Positions 25,575-37,450 of a stretch of DNA of 64,000 bases are shown in pieces. The translations under genes and the position numbers were made by a program. Every line of letters begins with the position of its first letter. Positions within the stretch are counted from its first letter, which is position 1. The notes beneath the pieces were generated by a model. It saw only the letters and a program-made list of their open reading frames with translations. It had not been told where the DNA came from and made no database searches. Origin of the DNA: Lonicera japonica (Eukaryota; Streptophyta; Magnoliopsida; Dipsacales; Caprifoliaceae); the NCBI GenBank assembly GCA_021464415.1, contig CM038470.1:38682099-38746098 (forward strand), written 5' to 3'.

Positions 25575-26379
25575 TCAATTCTTTGATATATATATATATA
25601 TATTAAATTTGTTTAATACTTTAGTTTATACATAATACAATTTTATCCTTAGATTATTAGAGATCAATGCTAGATATTGAGGCTACAATTTTAGTATAGG
25701 AGTTAACTTTTATTAAGGTAATCAATGCACTGTTTTAATTTGGGTAACTTCCAACATCTATTAAAGAAGTAATTATGTGGTTTTGTTTTAGGTAAGTGCT
25801 AGACTTTAATTTTTTTTTTTTCCACTTTTCTATAGATATCCAACTATCTCTTTTCATGGCTATTAGCTTTTGTTTTTTGTTTTTTTAATAAATGTCAATC
25901 CCTTTGCCTCGCAAACATTGAAATGTGTTGTAAACACAGACAATTGCTAATAATCGTCAATAGTACAATTAGCATGCCTCATGATAATGTGAACGCTATC
26001 ATAAGCATAAATAACTTATATAAACATTAATAGAAATGTGGACATAACATTAGTCTTTTCTCTTTTTAACCCTCTTCTCATATTTTACATCAACTTAAGT
26101 ATTCTATTCCGGTTTATACATCTTAAATAAAGATTATGAAAGACATCACATATTGGCTCTTTAGGATTTTAAGTTGCCAACCTATTAAATATATCAAATT
26201 AAAGCATTGCCTAATTTACTCCTACTACTTCTAGAGGCGACACAATTAGGTGCTCATCAAAATTAGCTACCCTTGACCAGATGAATCGCTGTCGAGCTCT
26301 ACCAATGGCAAGAGGAAAAGAGAGAGGGTCTAACAAAGGGAAAGCCATCCGAAACATCCTAGAGAGGAGTTGATACAGT

Positions 26380-27162
26380 GTTTAAGGCGCATGTCTATAA
26401 TGTCATGCGTAAAATCAAAGAAAACCCTTTCATTAAGTGGCCTAAGGCCATACCTTCTGATCCAAGCAAGCGGGACCCAGATAAGTTCTACTCGATCCTA
26501 TGATAAGGACCATGGCTATATGATAAAAAGTTACAAATCACTAAAGTTCTTTTTGGAGAACTTAGAAAAGAAAGGTCACATCAAGGTTTTTTTTAAGGAA
26601 CCAGCTGGACAGAATATAAAAACTAAGCAACGGAACCGGGCAGCTAAGCAGAGAACAATGGGAGTCATTGAAGTGATCCATGAAGTCCTAAACCAGTCCA
26701 TGTTGACCAAAAATGCTATCCAAAATAGTTTCCAGAATGTCAAAATGTATGGCAAAGCTTTTCCTAATAGACCATATCTATAGCTGCTGACAAACGCCTT
26801 AGAGAAAGATCCCCATAATAATTGACCTTCTATAATAAAGACCTCCAAGGCATGGAGATCCAGCACAATGTTACACTGGCTATAACTTTAAACATTGAAA
26901 CCTGGGATGTTAAGAGAGTGCTTATTGATCTTGAAAGTTCATCAAAAATCATGTACTAATACCTCTACAGATCCCTCAACTCCCCCCCCCCCCAAAGACA
27001 TCATCCTAGTTAACTACCTAGTCTTTAGCTTCAATGAGGAAGCGATTTGGCTAGTGGGATGTGTTTGGCTCCTAATTCGAATAAGTCCCATACAAGCAAA
27101 CATGGAATTCCTCATTGTGGATATCAAGGTCCTCTATAATGCTATAATGGGAAGGAACTAGA
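26380..27162 (+). pseudogene. Ty3/gypsy (Tat-like) gag-protease fragment, copy 1, left part
   Basis: Plus-strand fragments resemble the gag C-terminus of Tat/Ogre-type gypsy elements: IKWPKAIPSDPSKRDPDKF-like, then YDKDHGYMIKSYKSLKFF and KKGHIKVFF, and the conserved VIEVIHEV region. A retropepsin-like region follows with VLIDLESSSKI (normally V-D-G/T-S-S) and FLIVDIKVLYNAIMGRN. Many stops and frameshifts are present. The fragment is a paralogue of 36223-37450 and continues at 28494 after an inserted LTR. Confidence 0.75.
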
Positions 27163-28493
27163 TGTAGGGAATTAGGGTAGCAAACATGCATTACATACAC
27201 AAATTTCTGCACTAATCATTAAACCATAGGATCTATACTGTTCAATAAAATCGATAGAAGACATACCTTGTATGAGATTTCGAGTTACTGAAACGAACAC
27301 GATGGATCAGATCCTTCTATTGTTGTCGTCCTAGCGTAGAAAATACGACGCCTCTACGGTATGCACACGAACGAGATCAGATCCTTGCTTGGTGTACTAG
27401 CACCTTTTAGGGTTCTCTCAACTATTTCGTCTTTCTTGCCTCTACGACTCTCCTTAAACGGCCAAGAAGAACATTGGTTCCCTTTTAAAGGGGAACCCTA
27501 GCGAAAAACCCTAAGAAACAAAAGGTATTAGGCCCAAGTCCAATTTGGTCTGTTTTAATTCGTTTTTTGATCCAACTCGTTTTGGTGTGCGACCCTGTAG
27601 GTTTATACTCTTTGGCAGTATAATTAAAAGTCCGTTTTATTATACAAATAATAAGCGGTCTCTAGTAAAACATTACTACTACCCAAAGGGTATAAAGGTC
27701 AAAACGACACAACCTTAAATTGATATACCACATATTAGCTCCTTTTGTCAACCGATATCTAGATTGAACACAAGACTAGGCAAGTGTCATTCTTGTATAG
27801 TTCAATCTTTATTTCTTGATCTCTAAGTATAATTAATCTTATACAAATGACACCTCACTTGTGCATGGCCATGCAAATATTAATTATACTTATCAAGGAG
27901 CCCAAAGATATCTCTCTCATTATATGAGAGTGACAAATCCCATCTTGATCAACCACATACCTCTACATAGTTTATAGTATGCTTGATCATCATCTTTATA
28001 ATTACTCGGTCAGGAGCAATGTATGATAATGCCTGACACACTAATCCCTATGTTAGTAACCATGACGATCTCAGGTTTGAGGATAATATGATATCACTAA
28101 TGGGGAACATCACTGATGACATTATAATACTCCTCGCAGTGTCCCCAAAGCGATTCGGTCCAATACTTTGTTCCCTAACAAGTATCAGTGTGTTCAACTT
28201 GATATCTCCGTATCCATGACTTGTAGAACATAGTCATCAGCTGACCCATACTTTAATCATTATATCAATGTGATCCTAGATTATTAACACATGATTAGGG
28301 ACATCTAAATAATATTATTATAGCATTGCTAGCATTCCACAATCAAGTCACGTACTTGATGAACTAGTATTAATATATATTATTTATTAGAGAATATAAA
28401 GTAAAATGAAATAAACTTTATTAATGACAATAGGCATAAGATATCCAAGTACAAATCATAATCTATGAATAGTCCTAGGACATATCTCTTTCA
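27163..28493 (-). mobile_element. solo LTR (1.33 kb) with perfect 5-bp target duplication
   Basis: On the plus strand it begins TGTAGGGAATTAG and ends ATATCTCTTTCA, flanked by CTAGA at 27158-27162 and 28494-28498. The paralogous gypsy fragment has the uninterrupted site GGAACTAGATGGGGGCAATC at about 36876-36895, showing the pre-insertion state. On the minus strand it starts TGAAAGAGATATGTCC. No internal coding sequence is present. The superfamily is not proven; a copia-type LTR is plausible. Confidence 0.9.
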
Positions 28494-29062
28494 CTAGATG
28501 GCAGCAATCAAGGCAGTTACATTACCTTTTCATCAGAAGCTGACGTACCGCTCCCTTGAAGAATTAGTTAGTTGAGGTCTGGAGGAACCCGAAAAAAACT
28601 TGATTATACTTCTACATGGCCGTTCGGGAGCTGAGCAAGAAACCGAGAAGGCAAAAAAGGTAAGAAACCAGTATATTTTGACTAGAAAGCCTTGGCCCTT
28701 CAGGAGGGTTCAAAAGATAAATAACAATCAAAACTCGAGCGCCGCATTGATGTTCAAACCAGGGAGTTTCCCAAAGACATGGTCCAAGAGGATCGTAATA
28801 ATTTTTTTTTTCGAAATAAGCAACAAAGAAAAGTATTTTTTGCTAGGCAACTCTCTCAGCAAAAAAGAAAATGAGCAATTCATAAAATCTCTGAGGTTGT
28901 GTTCTTTTCACAAAATTTTGAAATCATGTGATTTGATAAATCATATGATTTAGAAATCTATGATTTTAAAATCTCATCATTTTTCAATTTAGTTGTTCTT
29001 TTAAAAAAAATTGAAATTTACATTATACATTAATGTAAGTTGAATTTAAGTGGGATTCTTAT
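28494..29062 (+). pseudogene. Ty3/gypsy (Tat-like) fragment, copy 1, right part
   Basis: Continuation of the Tat-like fragment after the solo LTR. It contains HGRSGAEQETEKAKK and KPWPFRRVQKINNNQNSS-like segments in the frame open at 28600-28953. It aligns base by base with 36886-37448 and ends abruptly at ATTCTTAT, where the Athila LTR begins. Confidence 0.7.
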
Positions 29063-30627
29063 TGATAAACACATAATATTGTCATGTATAAGCTCTTTCC
29101 TGGAGCTGCTTGACGTGTTTATTATTCTAACTTTGCCGGGTTATCAACTTAACTCGAAATTAGTGCCTTAGTGAGTTTTGTATTTAATGTGGCCAAAATT
29201 GGTGTATATTTTGTAGTATACCGAGTTCTCATAGGTGTACAAGTCTTCGTCCTTCAAAAGATTGATTGAAAGCAAGTTTAGAGGCTTGCAAAAATGCTGA
29301 GTGACGAAGTCCCAAAGCCACGATTGATCATGGCCTAGCGAGGACACTAACTACCTGCTCCCTTTTGCCTTATTTTAGGGATTAATGTTCCTAGATATTT
29401 TTCCTTGTATTTTTTATTAATTTGTTAGACATCTTTGACTAGCTTTAGGGAAGGTAAATGAGCTAGATGGGATGATCTTTGTTTTTACACACAAGTTCTA
29501 GAGAGAAGGGAGAGCTCAAGTTGTAACTTTTCTTCATTTCCCTTATAAGTTATTGATTTGTAAGAATGATTTATTCTTCTATAATATTTGTTTTTGCATC
29601 TCTTATGGAGTAGTCTTTTACTAAGGTTATGGTGGTGAATCGCGATATGATTTTCAGTGATTAATTTCTCAATCCATGTTTAAAGTTTGTTAAATAATGT
29701 GAATTATTTTCCTTTTCAAATCCTTCATTCTTCAAGCTTTCTAGGTATTTCATTTAAAGGTTAGACTTTACATGCATTATATGCTTAGTTCTTATGTATG
29801 AGTGATGATACAACATACTTGTATGATTCTCGAAAGCTTGTAATATTGTTCCCCTATCTATAGACCTTTTTCCTCTTTGTAAAGATTATGAAAATTTCTT
29901 AAAACTCTATAGATGATGTATGAATTTGTTAATCTAATCTTTGATTTACTTAATGATTTTTTGACTGCTTCATACACTTTATGTGATATTTAGACTCCTT
30001 ATTATCTCTCTTAAGTGATGATCATTTAGTTAATGAATTTATTCCACAAACTTCGTTTCGTTTTATCGTAGTGATTCACTATCTAATTTACATTCTTTTA
30101 AACCATGATATTTCACATGCATGCTTCATATAAAACCTTTTTATGATGAGTTTATCATCTCTACCTCGGATTACCTTTATTAGGAATGGGTTGGTTTGCT
30201 TCACACCCGTAACTAAGAGATATATATTATAGCTTCATATTTGGTGGAATTTTGTTGTGTTCTCTCTTGATATAGCTTTAACCCAGGAATGAGTTGACTA
30301 GCTTCTCAGCCTTTGCTATTGAGAGATATAACAACTTTCTCCATTCTCGAGAATATTGTATTGAAATCTTTGTTTTGAGAATGTAAATTCCATTTATTAT
30401 ATCGCAAGCAACTTCCACTTACCTTAGTACTTTCTTAATACTTTTCACAACTAATTTACATTAACTTTGTTCGATAACCACCTTTTTTACAAAACCAGAA
30501 TCCCGTAAAATCTGTAATCCATTCCATTCCTTTTCAACTATCCCTGTGGATACTCAGACTTCTGAGATTATTACAACTTGATGTGCCTACACTTGGGCTA
30601 TCACAACACACTATTCTAGCAGCAACA
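29063..30627 (+). repeat. 5' LTR of an Athila-like Ty3/gypsy element
   Basis: Begins TGATAAACAC directly after ATTCTTAT of the older gypsy fragment. The paralogous fragment at about 37442-37449 continues past ATTCTTAT without the LTR, which fixes the left boundary. The right end is placed at CAGCAACA, a few bases before the tRNA-Asp primer site. No other feature is visible in this 1.56 kb. Confidence 0.8.
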
Positions 30628-30633
30628 AATTTT

Positions 30634-30650
30634 TGGCTCTGTTGCCGGGG
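30634..30650 (+). other. primer binding site complementary to tRNA-Asp
   Basis: TGGCTCTGTTGCCGGGG matches the Athila-type site TGGCGCCGTTGCCGGGG except for two C-to-T or G-to-T type changes, consistent with decay. It lies between the LTR end and the gag region. Confidence 0.8.
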
Positions 30651-31547
30651 ATACGGCAAAAGGAGGATTACGCGTTTTGTATAAAACCATTCTGTAAGTA
30701 TCTGTTTTTAATTAATTTATTTTTCTCTCTTATTTATGTTTTATTTTGTAGAGTTTTTGAGGAGCTATTCAACTAGTTTTTTCAAGCCCATGCAAGGGCA
30801 ATTGTTTGTGGACATTCGAATTAGCCCTCTCGGATCACCAAGAATGGTAGACCACGGTAGCGACAACAAGGGGGAAGGCACAGACAATGGTCCTCCGGTT
30901 AGGATAATGAGGGATTATCTTCAACCCCCTCGGATGACTTCCAACTCATGTATCGTGCTTCCCACCAGACAAGCGGGCGCTTTCTCTTTCAAACTGGGTA
31001 TGCTTCAATATACCTTTCTTTTCACAGTATGGAGTCTGAAAACCCATATTTTCATTTGAAATACTTTAAAAAAGTCTGCTCCACATTTTGTGAGGCAAAC
31101 ACTGACGAAGACGTCATGCGTTTAAAACTTTTTCCTTTATCCTTAAAAGATAAAGGAAAAAATTGGTTAAATGCCTGGAGACTGCAATCAATTTGGTCTT
31201 GGCAAGAACTTCAATCGGAGTTTTTAAAAAAATTGTTTCCTGTTTATAGGACCAACGCTTTGAGAAGCGTGGTATCCAATTTTTTGCCAAAAGAAAACGA
31301 AAGCTTTTATAAGTGTTAAGAAAGATATAAGGAACTTTTAAATGCATGCCCTCATCATGGTCAGGAAACTTAGAGTCTTGTTAGTTATTTCTATGAATCT
31401 CTCACCCCTGAAATGCGTACGTTTGTTGAGAGCATGTGTAATGGTCAATTTTTGAGTAAAAACCCCGATGTGGCCTTGTTGTATTTCAATGAACTAGCAT
31501 AAGATGCCCAAAATTGGAACACCTATACCGAGGAACTTAATGCCAAA

Positions 31548-32645
31548 TGTGAGAATCCGCAAATGCGACCCCCGGGTTCTCGTTCCCGTTGGTGGGCGTC
31601 TGAAACATCGAAAAGGATTCCGTTGTTCCATTTTACTTCTATGTGTTGATAATTCATATCGGGAGTCCCTCTATCCTATTTCTAGATGCAAGAGGGTTCG
31701 TTCAGAGTCGCCAGTACGTTTTACGAGAAAACGGACAAAATGACTGTGTAAGAGGGAAGGCTACAGATAAGCCTTTCTTTACACGTTTGTCTACGAAACC
31801 AGGATTCTATAGGGTTCGGGAACTATATTACGGTTTGGGAAGGTATTAAGCACCCATTCCGCCCTTTCGGTCTCTAGTGGTCTTATATGTTTATTCTATG
31901 TTGAAAAACTTGGATGCTTTTACTGATATTCTACTGCTTTCTGGAAATAACTAATGAAAACCTGTTTTTCGAGCGCGTTAGGAATCTACCACAACTATGT
32001 CGCCACTTCGCTTACTAGAGAGACTTTAGTTACCTTCCCGACGATATATATAAGAATAAGAGAGAGAAAATATAATACGGCAGAGAAGACCTCCGGCGAA
32101 TATTAGCTTTTCCTCTTAGAAATATTTCCAGCGGTCTGACTCTAGAAGGTGGCACTTCGAGTGCCAAGATTAGATCCGAGACTCTTGCGGAAATAAATGT
32201 TATCGCAGATGCTTCCGGAGAAGGCTTAAAGATTAGAAAATATGAGAGAGAATAAGGAATTTTAGTATAGAAATTGTGGCGAGAAGTTGCCGTCCAGAAC
32301 CCTTGGGGGTGTTGGCCTATTTATAGTGCCCGGGAGAGATTGTCGCGCGACATTCCCCCAGAAAGGGCAAGTGTCGCGCGACATTTCTGTTTGTCGCGCG
32401 ACAAACGGCTGAAGTGATGGGTTCTGACACTGTGATGTGTCAGAAAGTGGTTGGTCGGGTGCAGAGGGGGATTGTCGCGCGACATAGTGGGATTGTCGTG
32501 CGACAATCCTTCATAAAAATAGGTTTGTTGGCCAACAAACCCACCAAGGGTAGTTTCGGGTGCTTGGGTGGGTCCCGGACCTAAAAACAGTAGTTCTCGA
32601 AGGTCGTTAGGGTTCTTGCGGGGGTCACGGATCGGGGTGTCTACA
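31548..32645 (-). mobile_element. solo LTR (1.10 kb) inside Athila gag, target duplication CCAAA
   Basis: On the plus strand it begins TGTGAGAATC and ends GGGGTGTCTACA. On the minus strand it starts TGTAGACACCCCGATCCG. It is flanked by CCAAA at 31543-31547 and 32646-32650. The Athila gag reading continues on both sides. The open frames inside (31504-31743, 31643-31849) do not match any domain. It contains a cluster of 12-bp palindromes described separately. Confidence 0.88.
32341..32505. repeat. five copies of the palindrome TGTCGCGCGACA
   Basis: Perfect copies start at 32341, 32372, 32392 and 32473; a fifth at 32494 has TGTCGTGCGACA. They lie in the upstream half of the minus-strand solo LTR, so they could be U3 control sites. 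The single change is a CpG-to-TpG transition. Such CpG density is exceptional in this AT-rich window. Confidence 0.9.
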
Positions 32646-35600
32646 CCAAACCTTCAAGAAAAGGTGGGTTGTTCCAAATTTCCAATGATGATGACATGGG
32701 CGCGAGATTGATCCAATTGTCTAAGAAGGTAGAGGCAATGGAGGCAAGTAAGCATAGAGAGGTCAATGTTGGATTTTCGAGTCAGTTGTGTGTCATTTGT
32801 GAAAATTTGGGACACACAACCGAGGATTTCCCTACCATTCCTGCTTTTCAGGAAGTCCTCAAAAATTTTGCTCAAGTCAATACAATATGTTAAATCAGTA
32901 CAACCAAAACCGTCAACAAAACGAACCTTATTCACAAAAGTACAACGAGGGATGGAAGAATCACCTTAACTTCAGTTGGGTAGGAAATTAGAGTCAGAAC
33001 CACAACCAATATTATCAAAACCAAAGGCAACAACAAGCTCAAAACTCTTTCGCTCCACCACAAAACCAAAACCAAAATTTAGCAGCTTTGTTAAGAACTT
33101 TTGTGGATAAGACGGATCGTGATGTGGGTGAGTTAAAAACCCAAATGTCTAAGCTCACTACCACCCTAGCAACCAAAGAGAAAGAAAAATTCCCGTCTCA
33201 ACCTTTAGTTAATCCTAGAGGCCAAGCTTTAGTGATAGAGGGAGGAGAGCCTAGTACCAAATTAGAAGAACTCAAATCCATCACGATCTTACGAAGTAGG
33301 AAAGTGGTAGATAAGATTATTGTTCCTAAAACCCCCAAGGTGGCGGACATAGTTAAGTCTACGAGTGTTGAGGAGTTGGAGGTTGAGAAAATTGTGAGAG
33401 AAGAGAAACAAGGAAAGGAAGATCTTGAGAAAATCAAGAATGGAATCAAGGTTCCTTTCCTGGAGAGATTGAGCCAACCATCCGAATCTAAAACCGAGAT
33501 TTCGGATGTATTTCGGTAAGTAAAAATCAACATTCCATTGCTTGACCCGGTCAAGCAAATACCTTCGTATGCTAAGTTCCTCAAGGACTTATGCACAATG
33601 AAACGAAGATTGAATGTCAAGAAGAAGGCCTTCATGGAGGAGCAAGTGAGCTCCATCATGCAAGGCACGAGAGCCCCTAAGTTCAAGCACCCCATTGTCC
33701 CACAATTTCGTGTGTAATAGAAAATTATAGGATAAAAAATGCTTTGCTAGATTTGGGAGCAAGTGTGAACGTGCTCCCATATTTCATATTCCAACAATTG
33801 GGATTGGGAAAATTGAATTGTACGAAGGTAACGATTCAATTAGTAGACCGATCCATTAAAATCCCAAAAGGGGTAGTCGAGGATGTACTTGTTCAAATTG
33901 ACAAGTTTTACTTTTCGGTTGATTTTATCATCCTTAACATGCAACCTATGTTGAATCCCGCTAAATAGATTTCGGTCATCCTTGGACGACCATTTCTTGC
34001 CACTTCTAATGCTATTATAAATTGCAATAACGGAATTGTTAAGTTAGCTTTTGAAAACATGACTTTGGAGCTAAACGTGTTCTCTTTGAGCAACCAAAAG
34101 ATGATGATGATGAAAGTGAACACGTGAACATGATAAGTTTTGTGTCCAAGACCATTTTATGGAAAATTTTGAATCGGATTAAATGAAGGTTTTCTAACCA
34201 CTTCTGATGAACCCGAGGGATGTATACAAGTGTTTTCTTTGTTTGACGAACACGTTGGTTTCTCGGAGAAACAAGAACACACAACCATCCACCAACAAGC
34301 TTGAAGGACAAATGGAGCTCAAGCCATTGCCAAGCAACTTGAAGTATGCTTTCTTAGTAGCTTCTAACACTTACCCCGTCATCATCTCGCCTGAACTTTC
34401 AGATGATCAAGAGGTAAGGTTAGTTAATTTACTTGGTAAATAAAAAAAAAGCTTTTGGTTGGACTCTTTCGACCTCCAAGGAATAAGCCCATTAATTTGT
34501 ACACATAAAATTTACTTGGAGGATGTGGCAAAAACATCAAGGCAGTTTCAATGCCGATTGAATCCTAAAATGCAAGAGGTGGTTAAGAACGAGGTGTTAA
34601 ACTTGTTAAATGCAAAGATCATCTATCAAATCTCGGATAGTAAATGGGTTAGTCCAATTCAAGTGGTATCGAAAAAATCGAGTCTTATAGTAGTCAAAAA
34701 TGAATCAAACGAATTGATTCCACAAAAGAGTCACTACCGAGTGGCAAATGTGCATTGACTACTACAAACTCAATGAGGTGACTCGTAAAGATAATTTTCC
34801 ACTCCCCTTTTTGGATTAAACTCTAGAAAGGGTAGCGGGCCATGAATTTTACTCGTTCCTCGATGGTTTTTTCGAGTACAGTCAAATCGAGATTGACCTA
34901 GATGATCAAGAGAAAACCACCTTTACATGTCCTTTTAGCACCTTCGCCTATCAAAGGATGCCTTTTGGTCTATATAACACACTGGTAACTTTCCAACCGT
35001 GGATGCTAAGTATTTTTAGCGACTTGGTGGAACAAACTTTTGAAGTATTTATGGATGACTTTACCATCTATGGTAAGTCATTAGACAATTGCTTGACTAA
35101 CCTTGAACAGCTTCTGGAAAGATGTGTTGAAAAGTAATTAATGTTCAATTGGGAGAAGTGTCATTTCCTGGTTACCAAGGGTATCGTGTTGGGGCACATC
35201 ATTCCGTCTAAGGGAATTAAAGTTGATAAAGCAAAGATCGAGTTAATCGCCAAGCTTCTTACACACAAAAATTTGAAAGAGGTCCGATCCTTTCTGGGAC
35301 ATGCCTTGTTTTATAGGAGGTTTATCAAGAACTTCAGTTCCATTTCCAAGCCGATGCACAATCTTCTCCTCAAGGACGCACATTTTGAATGGGACACCAA
35401 GTACGAAGAAGCATTTACCTTACTAAAGCATCTGCTCACTACCACACCGATAATGCAAACACCAAACTAGAGCTTGCCTTTTGAGCTCATGTGTGACGCG
35501 AGTGACTATGCAGTTAGAGTGGTGACTATGTGGTTAGAGCGGTTGGAGCGGTTCTTGGTCAACGGAAAGACCAAAAATTAGGCATAATCTACTATGCAAG

Positions 35601-35673
35601 TTAGACATTGAACGACGCTCAAATGAATTGCACCACAACAAAAAAAGAGCTTCTGGCGATTGTCTTTGGCATT

Positions 35674-36222
35674 CTCGGTGGTAATGGGATATACTCACAG
35701 CTCAGACGCTCTATTATACGGTAATTAGTTAGCACTGGAGGTAACCTGTATTAGCACGTTCATGCATTGTTACTTGATGAAAATGATTCATATTGATATT
35801 ATTTGAGTAAACGTGGTTTGAAAGATATAATTATATATTTGTTTTCGAACATATGGCCTATACCCCCTGCTGAGCAAATGGCTCACCCCGTTTTTTCTTA
35901 AATTATTTCAGGTATTCACGAGTCCCACGAGGACAAGGATACAACAGGATCAGGGACGATATAGAGGCTCTGATACAATAAGTACTTTATTTTGTGATGT
36001 ATATATATTTTTCTGGGAAGCCACGACTTGTCCGATGATTGTATATACTTTAGAATTAATGTGGTTTGGGTTATATATTATATACGATGCATGCTTAGAA
36101 TACTTGATATACATGTTACTGTATATCTGTCCCTCCTTATACACCTATCTTAGTCCACTAAGATGGGTTAGTAACGTTCCAGGTCTTAATTACTAGTGTT
36201 ATCCTGTAGATGGGGTGTTACA
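35674..36222 (-). repeat. truncated LTR of the TGTAACACC family
   Basis: On the minus strand it starts TGTAACACCCCATCTACAGG at 36222 and matches the first part of the solo LTR at 6290, including the TAATTAAGACC, CCCATCTTAG, GAGCCTC/TATCAGAGCC and TAGCACG blocks. It runs to CTCGGTGG at 35674, equivalent to about position 6905 of the solo LTR. It abuts the Athila RNase H on one side and the second Tat-like fragment on the other, with no target duplication found. Confidence 0.75.
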
Positions 36223-37450
36223 TAAGTTCTACTCGATCCTATGATAAGGACCATGGCTATATGATAGAAAAATATAAATCACTGAAGTTCTTTCCGGAGG
36301 ACCTAGAAAAAGCAAGGCCGCATCAAGGTTTTTTTGAAGGAACCAGCTGGACAGAATAGAAAAACTAAGCATCATAACAGGTAGCTAAGCAGAGAACAGT
36401 GGGAGTCATTGAAGTGATCCATGAAGTCCTAGACCAGTCCATGTTAACCAAAAATGGTATCCAAAATAGTTTCCAGAAGGTCCAAATGTGTGGCAAAGCT
36501 TTTCCAATAAACCGTATCAATAGCTACTGACAGACGCCTAGAGAAAGATCCCTATAACAGTTGATCTTCTATAATAAAGTCCTCCAACGCGTGGAGATCC
36601 AATTCAATGTTACACTGGCTATAACTCTAAACATTGAAACCTAGGATGTCAAGAGAGTGCTTATTGACCTCGAAAGCTCGTCAAAAATCATTTACCAATA
36701 CCTCTACAGATCCCTCGACTTTCTCCCCAAAGTTAACTACCCAGTCTTTAGCTTTTGTGGGGAAGAGATTTGGCTAGTGGGAAGTGTTCAGCTCCTAGTT
36801 CGAATAGGTCCCATACAAGCAAACATGGAATTCCTCATCGTGGACATCAACGTCCCCTATAATGCTATAATGGGAAGGAACTAGATGGGGGCAATCAAGG
36901 CAATTACATCACCTTTTCATCAGAAGTTGACATACCCCTTCCCTGAAGAATTAGTTAGTTGAGGTCTAGAGGAACCCAGAAAAAACTTGATTATGCTTTT
37001 ACATGGCCGTTCGGGGGCTAAGCAGGAGACCGAGAAGGCAAAAAAGGCAAGAAACCAGTATATTTCGACTGGAAAGCCTTGGCTCTTCAGGAGGGCTCAA
37101 AAAATAAATAACAATCAAAACTCGAGTGCCCCATCGATGTACAAACCAGGGAGTTTCCCAAAGACATAGTCCAAGAGGATCTTAATAAAGTTTTTTATTA
37201 AAAGAAGCAACAAAGAAAAGTATTTTTTTGCTAGGTAGCTCCCTCAGCAAACAAGAAAATGAGCAATTCATAAAATCTCTGAGGTTGTGTTCTTTTCACA
37301 AAATTTGGAAATCATGTGATTTGATAAATCACATGATTTAGAAATCTGTGATTTCAAAATCTCATTATTTTCAATTTATGTGTTCTTTTAAAAAAATTAG
37401 AAATTTACATTATACATTAGTGTAAGTTGAGTTTAAGTGGGATTCTTATC
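36223..37450 (+). pseudogene. Ty3/gypsy (Tat-like) gag-protease fragment, copy 2
   Basis: Paralogue of 26478-27162 joined to 28494-29062, starting at TAAGTTCTACTCGATCC. It contains YDKDHGYMI-like gag, a protease-like VLIDLESSSKIIYQYLY, then VRIGPIQANMEFLIVDINV and NAIMGRN at 36657-36884, and HGRSGAKQETEKAKKARN at 36987-37169. It is degenerate but uninterrupted by the solo LTR and the Athila element that hit copy 1, so the duplication predates both insertions. Confidence 0.75.

Larger units (their letters stand above)
9198..26230. repeat. tandem array of four diverged copies of a 4.5-5.4 kb segment
   Basis: Copy A is 9198-14590, copy B 14590-19756, copy C 19757-24240 and copy D 25575-26230 (truncated). 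Each starts with a block reading about TACACCTTTCCGATTC / TTTGATATA / CAATTTATTTAA / TTAGTTTATGCATATAG, followed by the TGTGGTTTTGTTTTAGGTAA block. Copies A and B each end in ATATAAGACTTCAACAAACTA, and the next copy's start block follows immediately, so the units tile head to tail. Length differences are explained by inserts: about 0.8 kb in B, a LINE with loss of about 3.3 kb in C, and a 1.33 kb element between C and D. Apart from the gene relics listed separately, the units hold only AT-rich noncoding sequence. Confidence 0.85.
30736..35673 (+). pseudogene. Athila-like Ty3/gypsy gag-pol, decayed and 3' truncated
   Basis: Order of remains: gag (30736-31547, continuing 32651-33700) with the retrotransposon gag core LKLFPLSLKDKGKNWLNAW, and later LCVICENLGHTTEDF and LKTQMSKL segments. 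Protease DLGASVNVLPYFIFQQLGL is at 33744-33966. Reverse transcriptase runs from about 34459, with SDSKWVSPIQVVSKKSS, the stretch TFTCPFSTFAYQRMPFGLYN, and FMDDFTIYG as the YxDD box at about 35050. RNase H and connection follow from 35141 (LGHIIPSKGI, SFLGHALFYRRFIKNFS). The copy ends in TTKKELLAIVFGI at about 35673, so integrase, envelope-like ORF and 3' LTR are missing. At least six frame breaks are visible. A solo LTR interrupts gag at 31548-32645. Confidence 0.85.
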
